In this document: positions 6,280 through 13,945 of the stretch, one piece after another
How positions within the stretch are numbered: the first letter of the stretch is position 1
How the letters are laid out: each line of letters begins with the position of its first letter
Assembly (NCBI GenBank): GCA_004558305.1
Contig: SFDG01000034.1
Location: forward strand, 1-29,300
Reading direction: 5' to 3'
Length of the DNA stretch: 29,300 nucleotides
Source of the DNA: Phocaeicola plebeius
Lineage (GTDB): Bacteria; Bacteroidota; Bacteroidia; Bacteroidales; Bacteroidaceae
The notes under the pieces: model-generated
What the model saw: the letters and a program-made list of their open reading frames with translations, nothing else
Databases searched by the model: none
Told to the model about the DNA's origin: nothing
Made by a program: the position numbers and the translations under genes

Positions 6280-7917
6280 ATGAATCGTTTTCTTACACTG
6301 GCCGCATCGGCCTTGCTGCTGGCAGGAATGCCGATGATGGCACAGATTACCGAACGCCCACGCCCGGAAGCGTGGAAAAACCTGGTGGAAGGCGGCCGCT
6401 TTGCCGACCGCTTCGAAGCCATGCCCGAAGGGCAACTGAGTGACAAGCACTGGGGATGTGCAGAAGTGCAGCCCCGCTACGTGGACAACGGCATCGAACG
6501 GGATGACATCTCGTTCTGGGGCGGAAACATCCTGCGGGGCGAGGACGGACGCTATCATCTGTTCGTATGCGGATGGAAGGAGAATTCGCCACGGGGACAT
6601 ATGTTCTGGTCGAAATCGACTGTGATGCACACGGTGGCCGACCGGCCGACCGGACCTTACCGGGTGGTGAGCACCATCGGCAAGGGGCATAACCCCGAGG
6701 CTTTCCGTCTGCCGGACGGGCGGTATGTGGTCTATGTCATCGACGGCTATTATATTGCTGACAGCATGGACGGGCTGTGGATGTACGGGCGGTTTACGTT
6801 CGACAACCGCGACCGTCCTATCATCGAGGGACTTTCGAACCTGAGTTTCGCTTCACGGCAGGACCATTCGAAGCTGATGGTCTGCCGGGGTGGCGGCATC
6901 TGGGTGAGCCGTGACGGACTGTCGCCGTATGCCCAGCTGACCGACAAACGGGTCTATCCGGATGTGGAAGGCGAGTTCGAGGATCCCGTCATCTGGCGCG
7001 ACTCGCTGCAGTATCACCTGATCGTGAACGACTGGCTGGGCCGTGTGGCCTTCTACGAACGTTCGCTCGACGGGCTGCATTGGGTGGTGGAAGACGGGGA
7101 AGCGTACGAGCCGGGCATTTCGCGACATCCCGACGGACACGTGGAGCAGTGGTTCAAGTACGAACGCCCCAAGGTGCTGCAGGACGAGTGGGGACGGGTG
7201 GAGCAGATGAACTTCGCCGTCATCGATACCATCAAGTGGGAGGACTTGCCGAACGACCGTCACAGTTCGAAGAACATCTGTCTGCCGATGAACCGGGGAC
7301 TGCGTCTGGAGGTGCTGAACCGCATGCCCATCGATGCCCGGACGAAGAAGATTGAGGTGCTGGTAAAAGGGGATGACAAGGAGCTGCCGCTGGCGGAACT
7401 GGATATCGCCTCCCTGCGCTTCGGTACGCACAGCGAGGTGAACTACGGACGCGGCGCCAAGGCCCTGAAGGCGGAACCCCGCGGCAACGACCTGCTGGTA
7501 ACCTTCCAGGGAAAGGGTAGCGGCATTACGGACGAGGAGTTTGCCCCGAAACTGATCGGGCGGTACAAGACTGGCCGTCTGGCGTTCGGATATGCCCGAT
7601 TGCCCTACGTGAACTACACACCGGCCATATTGTCGGCCCGACGGCCGGTGACGGTGAAAGGAGTTTCTTCGGTGGAGATCCAGAACTTCGGCCTGTCGGC
7701 ATCGGACCCGTGCCGTATCAGTGTATGGCTGAACGGACAGTCGTTGGCTTCGGCTGAAGTCGGTGCGTTGCAACCCTACGAGAAGGCATCCTGCCAGTTG
7801 CCTGTCGTCTTGCCGGCGTGGAAGGAGAACGATGTGATGGAAGTGGTGTTCGAGAAGGAAGGAAAGCCGTTCGAGCGGAACCGTTTCCTGTCTGCTCCTG
7901 CCCAGGAGAAGAAATAA
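6280..7917 (+). CDS. Exported GH43/GH117-like beta-propeller glycosidase
   Basis: This 545-residue protein has a signal peptide (about residues 1-22, ending GMPMMAQ) and should be periplasmic. The body shows the blade pattern of five-bladed propeller hydrolases: WGGNILRGEDGRYHLFVCGW, HNPEAFRLPDGRYVVYVID, SRQDHSKLMV and EFEDPVIWRDSLQYHLIVND. The acidic residues in these strands are plausible catalytic groups. The last 150 residues look like a beta-sandwich. The exact family and substrate are not clear; GH43 or GH117-like is an inference from layout. AAAGGAGG (6265-6272) before ATG 6280 fixes the start. Its place after a GH29 enzyme suggests the two act on one fucose-containing glycan. Confidence 0.7.
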   Translation: MNRFLTLAASALLLAGMPMMAQITERPRPEAWKNLVEGGRFADRFEAMPEGQLSDKHWGCAEVQPRYVDNGIERDDISFWGGNILRGEDGRYHLFVCGWKENSPRGHMFWSKSTVMHTVADRPTGPYRVVSTIGKGHNPEAFRLPDGRYVVYVIDGYYIADSMDGLWMYGRFTFDNRDRPIIEGLSNLSFASRQDHSKLMVCRGGGIWVSRDGLSPYAQLTDKRVYPDVEGEFEDPVIWRDSLQYHLIVNDWLGRVAFYERSLDGLHWVVEDGEAYEPGISRHPDGHVEQWFKYERPKVLQDEWGRVEQMNFAVIDTIKWEDLPNDRHSSKNICLPMNRGLRLEVLNRMPIDARTKKIEVLVKGDDKELPLAELDIASLRFGTHSEVNYGRGAKALKAEPRGNDLLVTFQGKGSGITDEEFAPKLIGRYKTGRLAFGYARLPYVNYTPAILSARRPVTVKGVSSVEIQNFGLSASDPCRISVWLNGQSLASAEVGALQPYEKASCQLPVVLPAWKENDVMEVVFEKEGKPFERNRFLSAPAQEKK

Positions 7918-7964
7918 GGAAACAATAGGAACGATAACAAATAGTAAATTAAGAAACAGGAATT

Positions 7965-8225
7965 ATGAAATATACTTATCAGACCTGCGGTACGTGCAGT
8001 ACGCGCATTCACATAGATGTAGAGAACGATGTGGTGAAGGAAGTGAGCTATGAAGGTGGCTGTAACGGCAATCTCCAGGGCATCAGCCGTCTGGTGGCCG
8101 GCATGCGTGTCGACGAGGTACTGCAGCGGCTGGAAGGCATCCGTTGCGGGGGACGACCTACTTCCTGCCCAGACCAGCTCTGCCGTGCCTTGCGGGCGAT
8201 ACGCCAACAGGAAAGCAGGCCGTAA
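7965..8225 (+). CDS. Small stand-alone TSCPD domain protein
   Basis: This 86-residue protein is made up entirely of a TSCPD domain, named for the near-identical motif here (TSCPDQL, residues about 66-72). Cysteines at TCGTCSTRI and EGGCNGNLQGI, with RCGGRPTSCP, could bind a metal. In other organisms the domain often forms the C-terminal part of cobalamin-dependent ribonucleotide reductases; free copies of about 80-90 residues also form a family of unknown function. ATG 7965 follows AACAGGAATT. No promoter motif is seen in the 47-base gap after the glycosidase, so it may be co-transcribed with that gene, though a functional link is doubtful. A terminator follows. Confidence 0.82.
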   Translation: MKYTYQTCGTCSTRIHIDVENDVVKEVSYEGGCNGNLQGISRLVAGMRVDEVLQRLEGIRCGGRPTSCPDQLCRALRAIRQQESRP

Positions 8226-8249
8226 GGAACGGAATCGGCTAAGCAATAC

Positions 8250-8285
8250 AAGCTCTCTCTTTGTCAAAAAGGGAGGGCTTTTCTT
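8250..8285 (+). terminator. Rho-independent terminator after the TSCPD gene
   Basis: AAGCTCTCTCT (8250-8260) pairs, using some G-U pairs, with AGGGAGGGCTT (8270-8280) around a nine-base loop. It is followed by TTCTT, so the T run reads TTTTCTT. Confidence 0.7.
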
Positions 8286-8354
8286 ATATGTAGCCAATAT
8301 TTATGCTATTTTAGAAAGTTTTGTGACAAAAAGTCGTAAAATCCTCTGTTTTGG

Positions 8355-8385
8355 TTGCTGGTTATTCGGATTTTTCCTATCTTTG
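8355..8385 (+). promoter_or_regulatory. Bacteroidetes promoter for the aconitase operon
   Basis: TTG (8355-8357), 20 bases, then TATCTTTG (8378-8385). Transcription would begin near 8392, about 30 bases before ATG 8421. Confidence 0.6.
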
Positions 8386-8420
8386 GTACACATTTGAGAA
8401 TGTGTAAAAAGAACATAGGT

Positions 8421-10682
8421 ATGGTGTATGATGTAGAAATGTTGAGAACATTCTACGCGTCGTATGCGACGAAGGTAGAAGATGTGCGCAAACAAGTGGG
8501 AAGGCCGCTGACACTGGCCGAAAAAATCCTCTATGCGCACCTGTATGACAAGGTAGAAACTCGCCCCTTCCGGAGAGGAGAGGATTATGTGAATTTCCGG
8601 CCCGACCGGGTGGCCATGCAAGATGCCACTGCCCAGATGGCCTTGCTGCAGTTCATGATTGCCGGAAAGAAGTCCGTGGCGGTTCCGTCGACGGTACATT
8701 GCGATCATTTGATTAAGGCCCACAAGGGAGTGGAGGCGGACTTGCCGGTGGCCAACGAGGCGAACCGCGAGGTGTACGGTTTCCTGAAGAGCGTGTCGGC
8801 CAAGTATGGCATCGGTTTCTGGAAACCCGGAGCCGGCATTATTCACCAGGTAGTACTGGAAAACTACGCATTTCCCGGTGGCATGATGGTGGGGACTGAT
8901 TCCCATACACCGAATGCGGGCGGACTGGGCATGGTGGCCATCGGAGTGGGCGGTGCCGACGCGGTGGATGTGATGACCGGTATGGAATGGGAACTGAAGA
9001 TGCCGAAACTTATCGGCGTGAAGCTCATCGGCCAGCTCAGTGGCTGGGCATCTCCCAAGGATGTGATTCTGAAACTGGCAGGTATCCTCACCGTGAAGGG
9101 GGGCACCAATGCCATCATTGAATATTTTGGTGAAGGGACCCGCTCGCTCTCTGCCACCGGAAAGGCCACCATCTGCAACATGGGAGCGGAGGTAGGAGCC
9201 ACCACTTCGCTGTTCCCCTACGACGAGGAGATGCGTCGCTATCTGTGCGCGACCGGTCGTGAGGAGGTGGCACAGATGGCGGATGCCTGTGCGGATGAAC
9301 TGCAGGCCGATGCAGAAGTGGCAGCCTGTCCGGAAGCCTATTATGACCGTCTCATCGAGATTGATCTCGACCGGCTGGAACCGTATATCAACGGTCCGTT
9401 TACGCCTGATGCCGCCTGCACCCTTTCGGACTTTGCGGCCAAGGTGAAGGAGAACGGCTATCCGCAGCGGATGGAAGTAGGGCTCATCGGTTCGTGCACC
9501 AATTCGTCGTATCAGGACCTGAGCCGTGCGGCATCGCTGGCGCGTCAGGTCAAGGAGAAAGGACTGAAGATGGCGGCTTCACTCATCATCAACCCCGGTT
9601 CGGAACAGGTCTACTGTACGGCTGAACGAGACGGCATGGTGGCCGACTTCAAGGCAGTAGGAGGCATCATCATGACCAATGCCTGCGGCCCTTGCATCGG
9701 ACAGTGGAAGCGCATTACCGACGACAATACCCGTCCGAATTCCATCGTGACTTCTTTCAACCGCAACTTTGCCAAGCGGGCCGACGGCAATCCGAATACC
9801 AACGCTTTCGTGGCTTCGCCCGAAGTGGCGATGGCCCTGGCTATTGCCGGCGACCTGTGTTTCAACCCGATGAAGGACACGCTGGTGAACGAGCAAGGGG
9901 AGACCGTCCGGCTGGAGGAACCGGTCGGCGACACGCTGCCGAAGCAAGGGTTTACCGTGGACGACAACGGATATGTGGCACCGGCAGCCGACGGTCCGTC
10001 GCTGGATATCCGGATTGATCCGGCCTCGCAGCGGCTGCAGAAGCTGGAGCCGTTTGCGCCGTGGAACGGGGAGGATATGCTCCATCTGCCATTGCTCATC
10101 AAGACAACGGGCAAATGCACGACCGACCATATTTCGATGGCAGGTCCGTGGCTGCGCTTCCGAGGACATCTGGAAAACATTTCCGACAATATGCTGATGG
10201 GGGCCGTGAATGCCTTCAACGGACAGACCAACCAGGTGTGGAACCAGCTGTCAGGAACCTACGAAGGGGTGTCGGCGGTGGCCAAGCAGTACAAGTCCCG
10301 GGGGATGGGGTCTGTCGTGGTGGCGGAAGAAAACTACGGTGAAGGGTCGAGCCGTGAACATGCGGCTATGGAACCGCGTTTCTTACAGGTAAAGGCCATT
10401 CTGGTGAAGAGCTTCGCCCGTATCCACGAGACGAACCTGAAGAAGCAGGGTATGCTGGCTTTGACGTTCATCGACAAGAAAGACTATGACAAGGTGCAGG
10501 AGCGGGACCGTATCTCGATTCTCGGACTGCAGGACATGGCTTCCGGAAAACCGCTGCGGGTACGACTGGAACACGCCGACGGAACGACCGAGGAATTTGA
10601 GGTGGCTCATACTTACAACGAGATGCAAATCAAATGGTTCCGTACCGGTTCGGCACTGAATACATTTCAGGTAAACAAGTAA
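8421..10682 (+). CDS. acnA: Aconitate hydratase, mitochondrial type
   Basis: This 753-residue cytosolic aconitase interconverts citrate and isocitrate. The 4Fe-4S ligands are visible as C359 (GSCTNSSYQDL), C422 and C425 (ACGPCIGQW), almost the same numbering as mitochondrial aconitase. VGTDSHTPNAGGLG and the substrate-binding SSREHAAMEPRFL are also present. The length and ligand spacing fit the mitochondrial-like aconitase known from Bacteroides fragilis rather than the longer AcnA/IRP1 or AcnB types. ATG 8421 (MVYDVEML) agrees with that family; ATG 8400 is in frame but lies almost at the predicted transcription start. It is the first gene of an operon with icd (24 bases on) and gltA. Confidence 0.95.
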   Translation: MVYDVEMLRTFYASYATKVEDVRKQVGRPLTLAEKILYAHLYDKVETRPFRRGEDYVNFRPDRVAMQDATAQMALLQFMIAGKKSVAVPSTVHCDHLIKAHKGVEADLPVANEANREVYGFLKSVSAKYGIGFWKPGAGIIHQVVLENYAFPGGMMVGTDSHTPNAGGLGMVAIGVGGADAVDVMTGMEWELKMPKLIGVKLIGQLSGWASPKDVILKLAGILTVKGGTNAIIEYFGEGTRSLSATGKATICNMGAEVGATTSLFPYDEEMRRYLCATGREEVAQMADACADELQADAEVAACPEAYYDRLIEIDLDRLEPYINGPFTPDAACTLSDFAAKVKENGYPQRMEVGLIGSCTNSSYQDLSRAASLARQVKEKGLKMAASLIINPGSEQVYCTAERDGMVADFKAVGGIIMTNACGPCIGQWKRITDDNTRPNSIVTSFNRNFAKRADGNPNTNAFVASPEVAMALAIAGDLCFNPMKDTLVNEQGETVRLEEPVGDTLPKQGFTVDDNGYVAPAADGPSLDIRIDPASQRLQKLEPFAPWNGEDMLHLPLLIKTTGKCTTDHISMAGPWLRFRGHLENISDNMLMGAVNAFNGQTNQVWNQLSGTYEGVSAVAKQYKSRGMGSVVVAEENYGEGSSREHAAMEPRFLQVKAILVKSFARIHETNLKKQGMLALTFIDKKDYDKVQERDRISILGLQDMASGKPLRVRLEHADGTTEEFEVAHTYNEMQIKWFRTGSALNTFQVNK

Positions 10683-10706
10683 TTGATTGAACAGGAGGAA
10701 ATAACA

Positions 10707-11975
10707 ATGAGTAAAGTATATATGAAGGAGGGACAGTTGGTTGTCCCGGAACACGTGACCGTGCCTTTTATCGAAGGAGATGGGGTGGGAAGTGAGATCA
10801 CACCCGTATGTCAGCGGATTGTCAATGCGGCAGTGACGTTGGCCTACAAAGGGCAGCGGTCCATCGAATGGATGGAAGTGCTGGCCGGCGGAAAAGCTTT
10901 TGCCCAGACCGGTGAGTGGCTGCCTGAAGCGACGATGGCGGCTTTCCGCGAATACCTGGTCGGCATCAAAGGTCCGCTTACCACACCGGTGGGTGGGGGT
11001 ATCCGATCGCTGAACGTGGCCTTGCGGCAGACGCTCGACCTGTATGTGTGTCTGCGTCCCGTCCGTTGGTTCAAGGGTGTCGTATCGCCGGTCAAGGAAC
11101 CGCAGAAGGTGAACATGCACATTTTCCGTGAGAACACGGAAGATATCTATGCCGGCATCGAATGGGAGCAGGGAACGCCTGAAGCACAAAAACTGTATGC
11201 CTTCTTACGCGACGAGATGGGAGTGACGAAAGTACGTTTCCCGGAAACCTCTTCCTTTGGGGTGAAGCCCGTATCGGTGGAAGGTTCGAAGCGGCTGGTG
11301 CGTTCGGCCATCCTGTATGCCCTGCAGCATCGGTTGCCGTCGGTGACGCTGGTCCACAAAGGAAACATCATGAAGTTCACCGAAGGCGGGTTCAAACGGT
11401 GGGGATACGAGGTGGCCGAACAGGAGTTCGGCGACCGTACGTTTACCATGAACCAGTATGAACGGCTGAAGAAAGACTTGGGCGAAGAATCGGCACGGGC
11501 CTGCATGGCCGATGCTGTAAATGCCGGAAAAATCATCGTCAAGGATTGTATCTGCGACGCTTTCCTGCAAAATACCCTGCTCATGCCGGAAGATTACTCG
11601 GTGATTGCCACGCTGAACCTGAATGGCGACTATGTGTCCGACCAGCTGGCCGCCATGGTGGGAGGAATCGGCATTGCTCCCGGGGCGAACATCAACTACC
11701 AAACGGGTCATGCCATCTTTGAAGCCACGCACGGTACGGCACCGAACATTGCCGGAAAGAACGTGGTGAATCCGTGTTCGCTGCTGCTCTCGTCGGTCAT
11801 GCTGCTGGAGTACCTGGGCTGGAAGGAGGCGGCCGTGCGGATTACGGTTGCGTTGGAGAAAGCGTTTGCCCGTGGAGAGGCTACTCCCGACCTGGCGCGA
11901 TTCATGCCGGACGGAAAGCCGATGGGAACAGCCGAGTTCGGCGAACGCATAGTGGCATTGCTGATGGAAGAATAA
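10707..11975 (+). CDS. icd: Isocitrate dehydrogenase
   Basis: This 422-residue enzyme oxidatively decarboxylates isocitrate to 2-oxoglutarate, using NADP or NAD. It aligns by eye with Escherichia coli Icd: VPFIEGDGVGSEITP at the N-terminus, the substrate serine region RSLNVALRQTLDLYVCLRPV, FRENTEDIYAGIEW, and the catalytic Lys/Asp block LVHKGNIMKFTEG. The cofactor site reads GTAPNIAGKNVVNP. At positions matching E. coli K344, Y345, V351, Y391 and R395 it has N347, I348, V354, P394 and R398, so specificity is not obvious. AGGAGG (10693-10698) before ATG 10707 fixes the start. It sits between acnA and gltA with 15-24 base gaps, so all three are surely one transcript. Confidence 0.95.
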   Translation: MSKVYMKEGQLVVPEHVTVPFIEGDGVGSEITPVCQRIVNAAVTLAYKGQRSIEWMEVLAGGKAFAQTGEWLPEATMAAFREYLVGIKGPLTTPVGGGIRSLNVALRQTLDLYVCLRPVRWFKGVVSPVKEPQKVNMHIFRENTEDIYAGIEWEQGTPEAQKLYAFLRDEMGVTKVRFPETSSFGVKPVSVEGSKRLVRSAILYALQHRLPSVTLVHKGNIMKFTEGGFKRWGYEVAEQEFGDRTFTMNQYERLKKDLGEESARACMADAVNAGKIIVKDCICDAFLQNTLLMPEDYSVIATLNLNGDYVSDQLAAMVGGIGIAPGANINYQTGHAIFEATHGTAPNIAGKNVVNPCSLLLSSVMLLEYLGWKEAAVRITVALEKAFARGEATPDLARFMPDGKPMGTAEFGERIVALLMEE

Positions 11976-11990
11976 GAAAGGAGGTATCTG

Positions 11991-13331
11991 ATGAAGAAAG
12001 AATATGTTGTCTATAAGTTGTCGGAGTGTGCCAAGCAGGCGTGCCGCATCGACAACGAACTGTTCACCAAGTTCAATGTGAAGCGCGGCTTGCGCAATGA
12101 AGACGGTACGGGGGTTCTGGTCGGACTGACGAAAATCGGAAATGTCGTGGGTTACGAACGGACGGATGAGGGACTGAAACCGATTCCGGGAAAGCTGTTT
12201 TATCGGGGATATGACCTGGAGGATATCGCCCACGCCCTGCTGAAGGAGGAACGTTTCGGATTTGAGGAAGTGGCCTACCTGCTGCTGTCTGGCGAATTGC
12301 CCGACCCCGAACAGCTGGCGGCCTTCAAGGAACTGATCAACGACAATATGCCGCTCGACAAGAAAACGACGATGAACATCATCGACCTGGAGGGACAGAA
12401 CATCATGAACATTCTGGCGCGAAGCGTACTGGAGATGTACACGTTCGACCCGAATCCCGATGACATCTCGCGCGACAACCTGATGCGGCAGTCCATTGAA
12501 CTGATTTCAAAGTTCCCGACCATCATTGCGTATGCCTATAACATCTACCGCCATAGTACACACGGGCGTTCGTTGCATATCCGTCACCCCCATGAGGGCG
12601 TTTCGCTGGCCGAGAACTTCCTCTACATGATCAAAAAGGAATATACACCGCTCGAAGCCCGGATGCTCGACTTGTTGCTGGTGCTGCAGGCTGAGCACGG
12701 AGGCGGTAACAACTCTACGTTTACCGTCCGTGTCACCAGCTCCACCCGCACCGATACGTATTCGAGTATCGCTGCCGGTATCGGGTCATTGAAGGGACCG
12801 TTGCACGGGGGAGCCAATATCCAGGTGGTGAAGATGTTCCATCACTTGAAGGAAGCCATTAACGACTGGACCAATGTGGATGAGATTGACACGTACCTGA
12901 TTCGTATGCTTAACAAGGAAGCGTATGACAAGAGCGGACTGATCTATGGAATCGGCCATGCGGTGTATACGATATCTGACCCTCGTGCCGTACTGCTGAA
13001 GGAACTGGCGGGGGAACTGGTGGCTGAAAAGGGGTGCGAAAAGGAGTTCGCTTTCCTGGAGCTGCTGGAACAGCGGGCCATCGAATGCTTCAAGCGTGTC
13101 AAGGGTACCAAAAAGCAGGTCTGCTCGAATGTGGATTTCTATTCCGGCTTCATCTACGAACTGATGGGATTGCCCGAAGAAATCTACACGCCGCTGTTTG
13201 CCATGGCACGTATTGTGGGATGGACGGCGCATCGCATCGAAGAGCTGAACTTCGAAGGACGACGCATCATCCGCCCTGCATACAAGAATGTCCTGGAAGA
13301 AGTGGCCTATACACCGATTGATAGAAGATAA
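11991..13331 (+). CDS. gltA: Citrate synthase
   Basis: This 446-residue enzyme condenses acetyl-CoA and oxaloacetate to citrate, feeding the aconitase and isocitrate dehydrogenase encoded just upstream. Active-site residues are visible as H236 (EHGGGNNSTF), H272 (GPLHGGAN), H323 (GIGHAVY) and D382 (NVDFYSGF), with the RVTSSTRTDTYSSI segment between them. The N-terminal 45 residues are longer than in short Gram-positive enzymes. A 2-methylcitrate synthase role cannot be ruled out by sequence, but the operon argues for citrate. AAAGGAGG (11977-11984) precedes ATG 11991, which starts 15 bases after icd. A 25-bp perfect hairpin begins 26 bases after the stop. Confidence 0.95.
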   Translation: MKKEYVVYKLSECAKQACRIDNELFTKFNVKRGLRNEDGTGVLVGLTKIGNVVGYERTDEGLKPIPGKLFYRGYDLEDIAHALLKEERFGFEEVAYLLLSGELPDPEQLAAFKELINDNMPLDKKTTMNIIDLEGQNIMNILARSVLEMYTFDPNPDDISRDNLMRQSIELISKFPTIIAYAYNIYRHSTHGRSLHIRHPHEGVSLAENFLYMIKKEYTPLEARMLDLLLVLQAEHGGGNNSTFTVRVTSSTRTDTYSSIAAGIGSLKGPLHGGANIQVVKMFHHLKEAINDWTNVDEIDTYLIRMLNKEAYDKSGLIYGIGHAVYTISDPRAVLLKELAGELVAEKGCEKEFAFLELLEQRAIECFKRVKGTKKQVCSNVDFYSGFIYELMGLPEEIYTPLFAMARIVGWTAHRIEELNFEGRRIIRPAYKNVLEEVAYTPIDRR

Positions 13332-13357
13332 GTCAACTATTGGAGAGTGTTTTTTGT

Positions 13358-13410
13358 CTGTCATTCTGAGTCCCCATCACACCCCGTGTGATGGGGACTC
13401 AGAATGACAG
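13358..13410. repeat. Perfect 25-bp inverted repeat with 3-base loop
   Basis: The arm 13358-13382 (beginning CTGTCATTCTGAG) is the exact reverse complement of 13386-13410, with CCC between. The opening resembles the CTGTCATTCTGAGC repeats scattered through Bacteroidetes genomes. It lies between the convergent ends of gltA and folB and may act as a two-way terminator or mRNA 3' stabiliser, although no strong T run follows on either strand. The remaining bases to 13520 show nothing I can name. Confidence 0.85.
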
Positions 13411-13520
13411 TTTGATATGCATCATGGGGTTTCTACACACCCTCTTTCCTGTGTTATGCAAGGAATGTCCTACAAAAAAACGACAGACAGGTTTGCTTTG
13501 ACATCCTCACTTTCAGATGA

Positions 13521-13925
13521 TTATTCTGCAGCAGCAGCTTCCCGCCGGAAGGTGGCTTCTACCCCCACCTGTTCACAATCAGCTCCCATCGGAGGATTTT
13601 CCTTGTAGAGTGCCAAGGTGACTTCGGTCAGAGTGGGGAAGTGGGCAAACAGCCGTCGGGCCATGCGTCCGATTACATGCTCCAGCAGGCGCGAAGGGAC
13701 GGCCATCTCTTGCCGGATGACGTGGAAGGCTTCTGCATAGTTCAGGGTGCCTTCCAGTACATCCTTTTCGGCAGCAAGGGTGAAATCCGTCTTCAGCCGT
13801 GCATCCAACGTATAGTTGGCCCCCACCCGGTTTTCTTGAGGCAGTACGCCGTGGAAAGCATACAGCCTCACTCCTTTCAGGTGAATGTAGTGGGCCGTGG
13901 ACCGCATGGATTCCTTATTCTTCAT
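13521..13925 (-). CDS. folB: Dihydroneopterin aldolase
   Basis: This protein of up to 134 residues matches FolB, which converts 7,8-dihydroneopterin to 6-hydroxymethyl-dihydropterin in folate synthesis. Landmarks are IHLKGVRLYAFHGVLPQENRVGANYTLDARL with the pterin-site Glu, TLNYAEAFHVI, SRLLEHVIGRMARRL and, near the end, LALYKENPPMGADCEQVGVEA. The family is usually about 120 residues, so ATG 13907 (MRSTAHY) is also possible; I chose 13925 because GAGGAG lies about seven bases upstream. It follows nrdJ on the same strand after 20 bases made of repeated ATGAAGAAT-like units, so it is probably transcribed from the nrdJ promoter. Confidence 0.88.
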   Translation of the reverse strand: MKNKESMRSTAHYIHLKGVRLYAFHGVLPQENRVGANYTLDARLKTDFTLAAEKDVLEGTLNYAEAFHVIRQEMAVPSRLLEHVIGRMARRLFAHFPTLTEVTLALYKENPPMGADCEQVGVEATFRREAAAAE

Positions 13926-13945
13926 TCTTCACTCCTCATTCTTCA

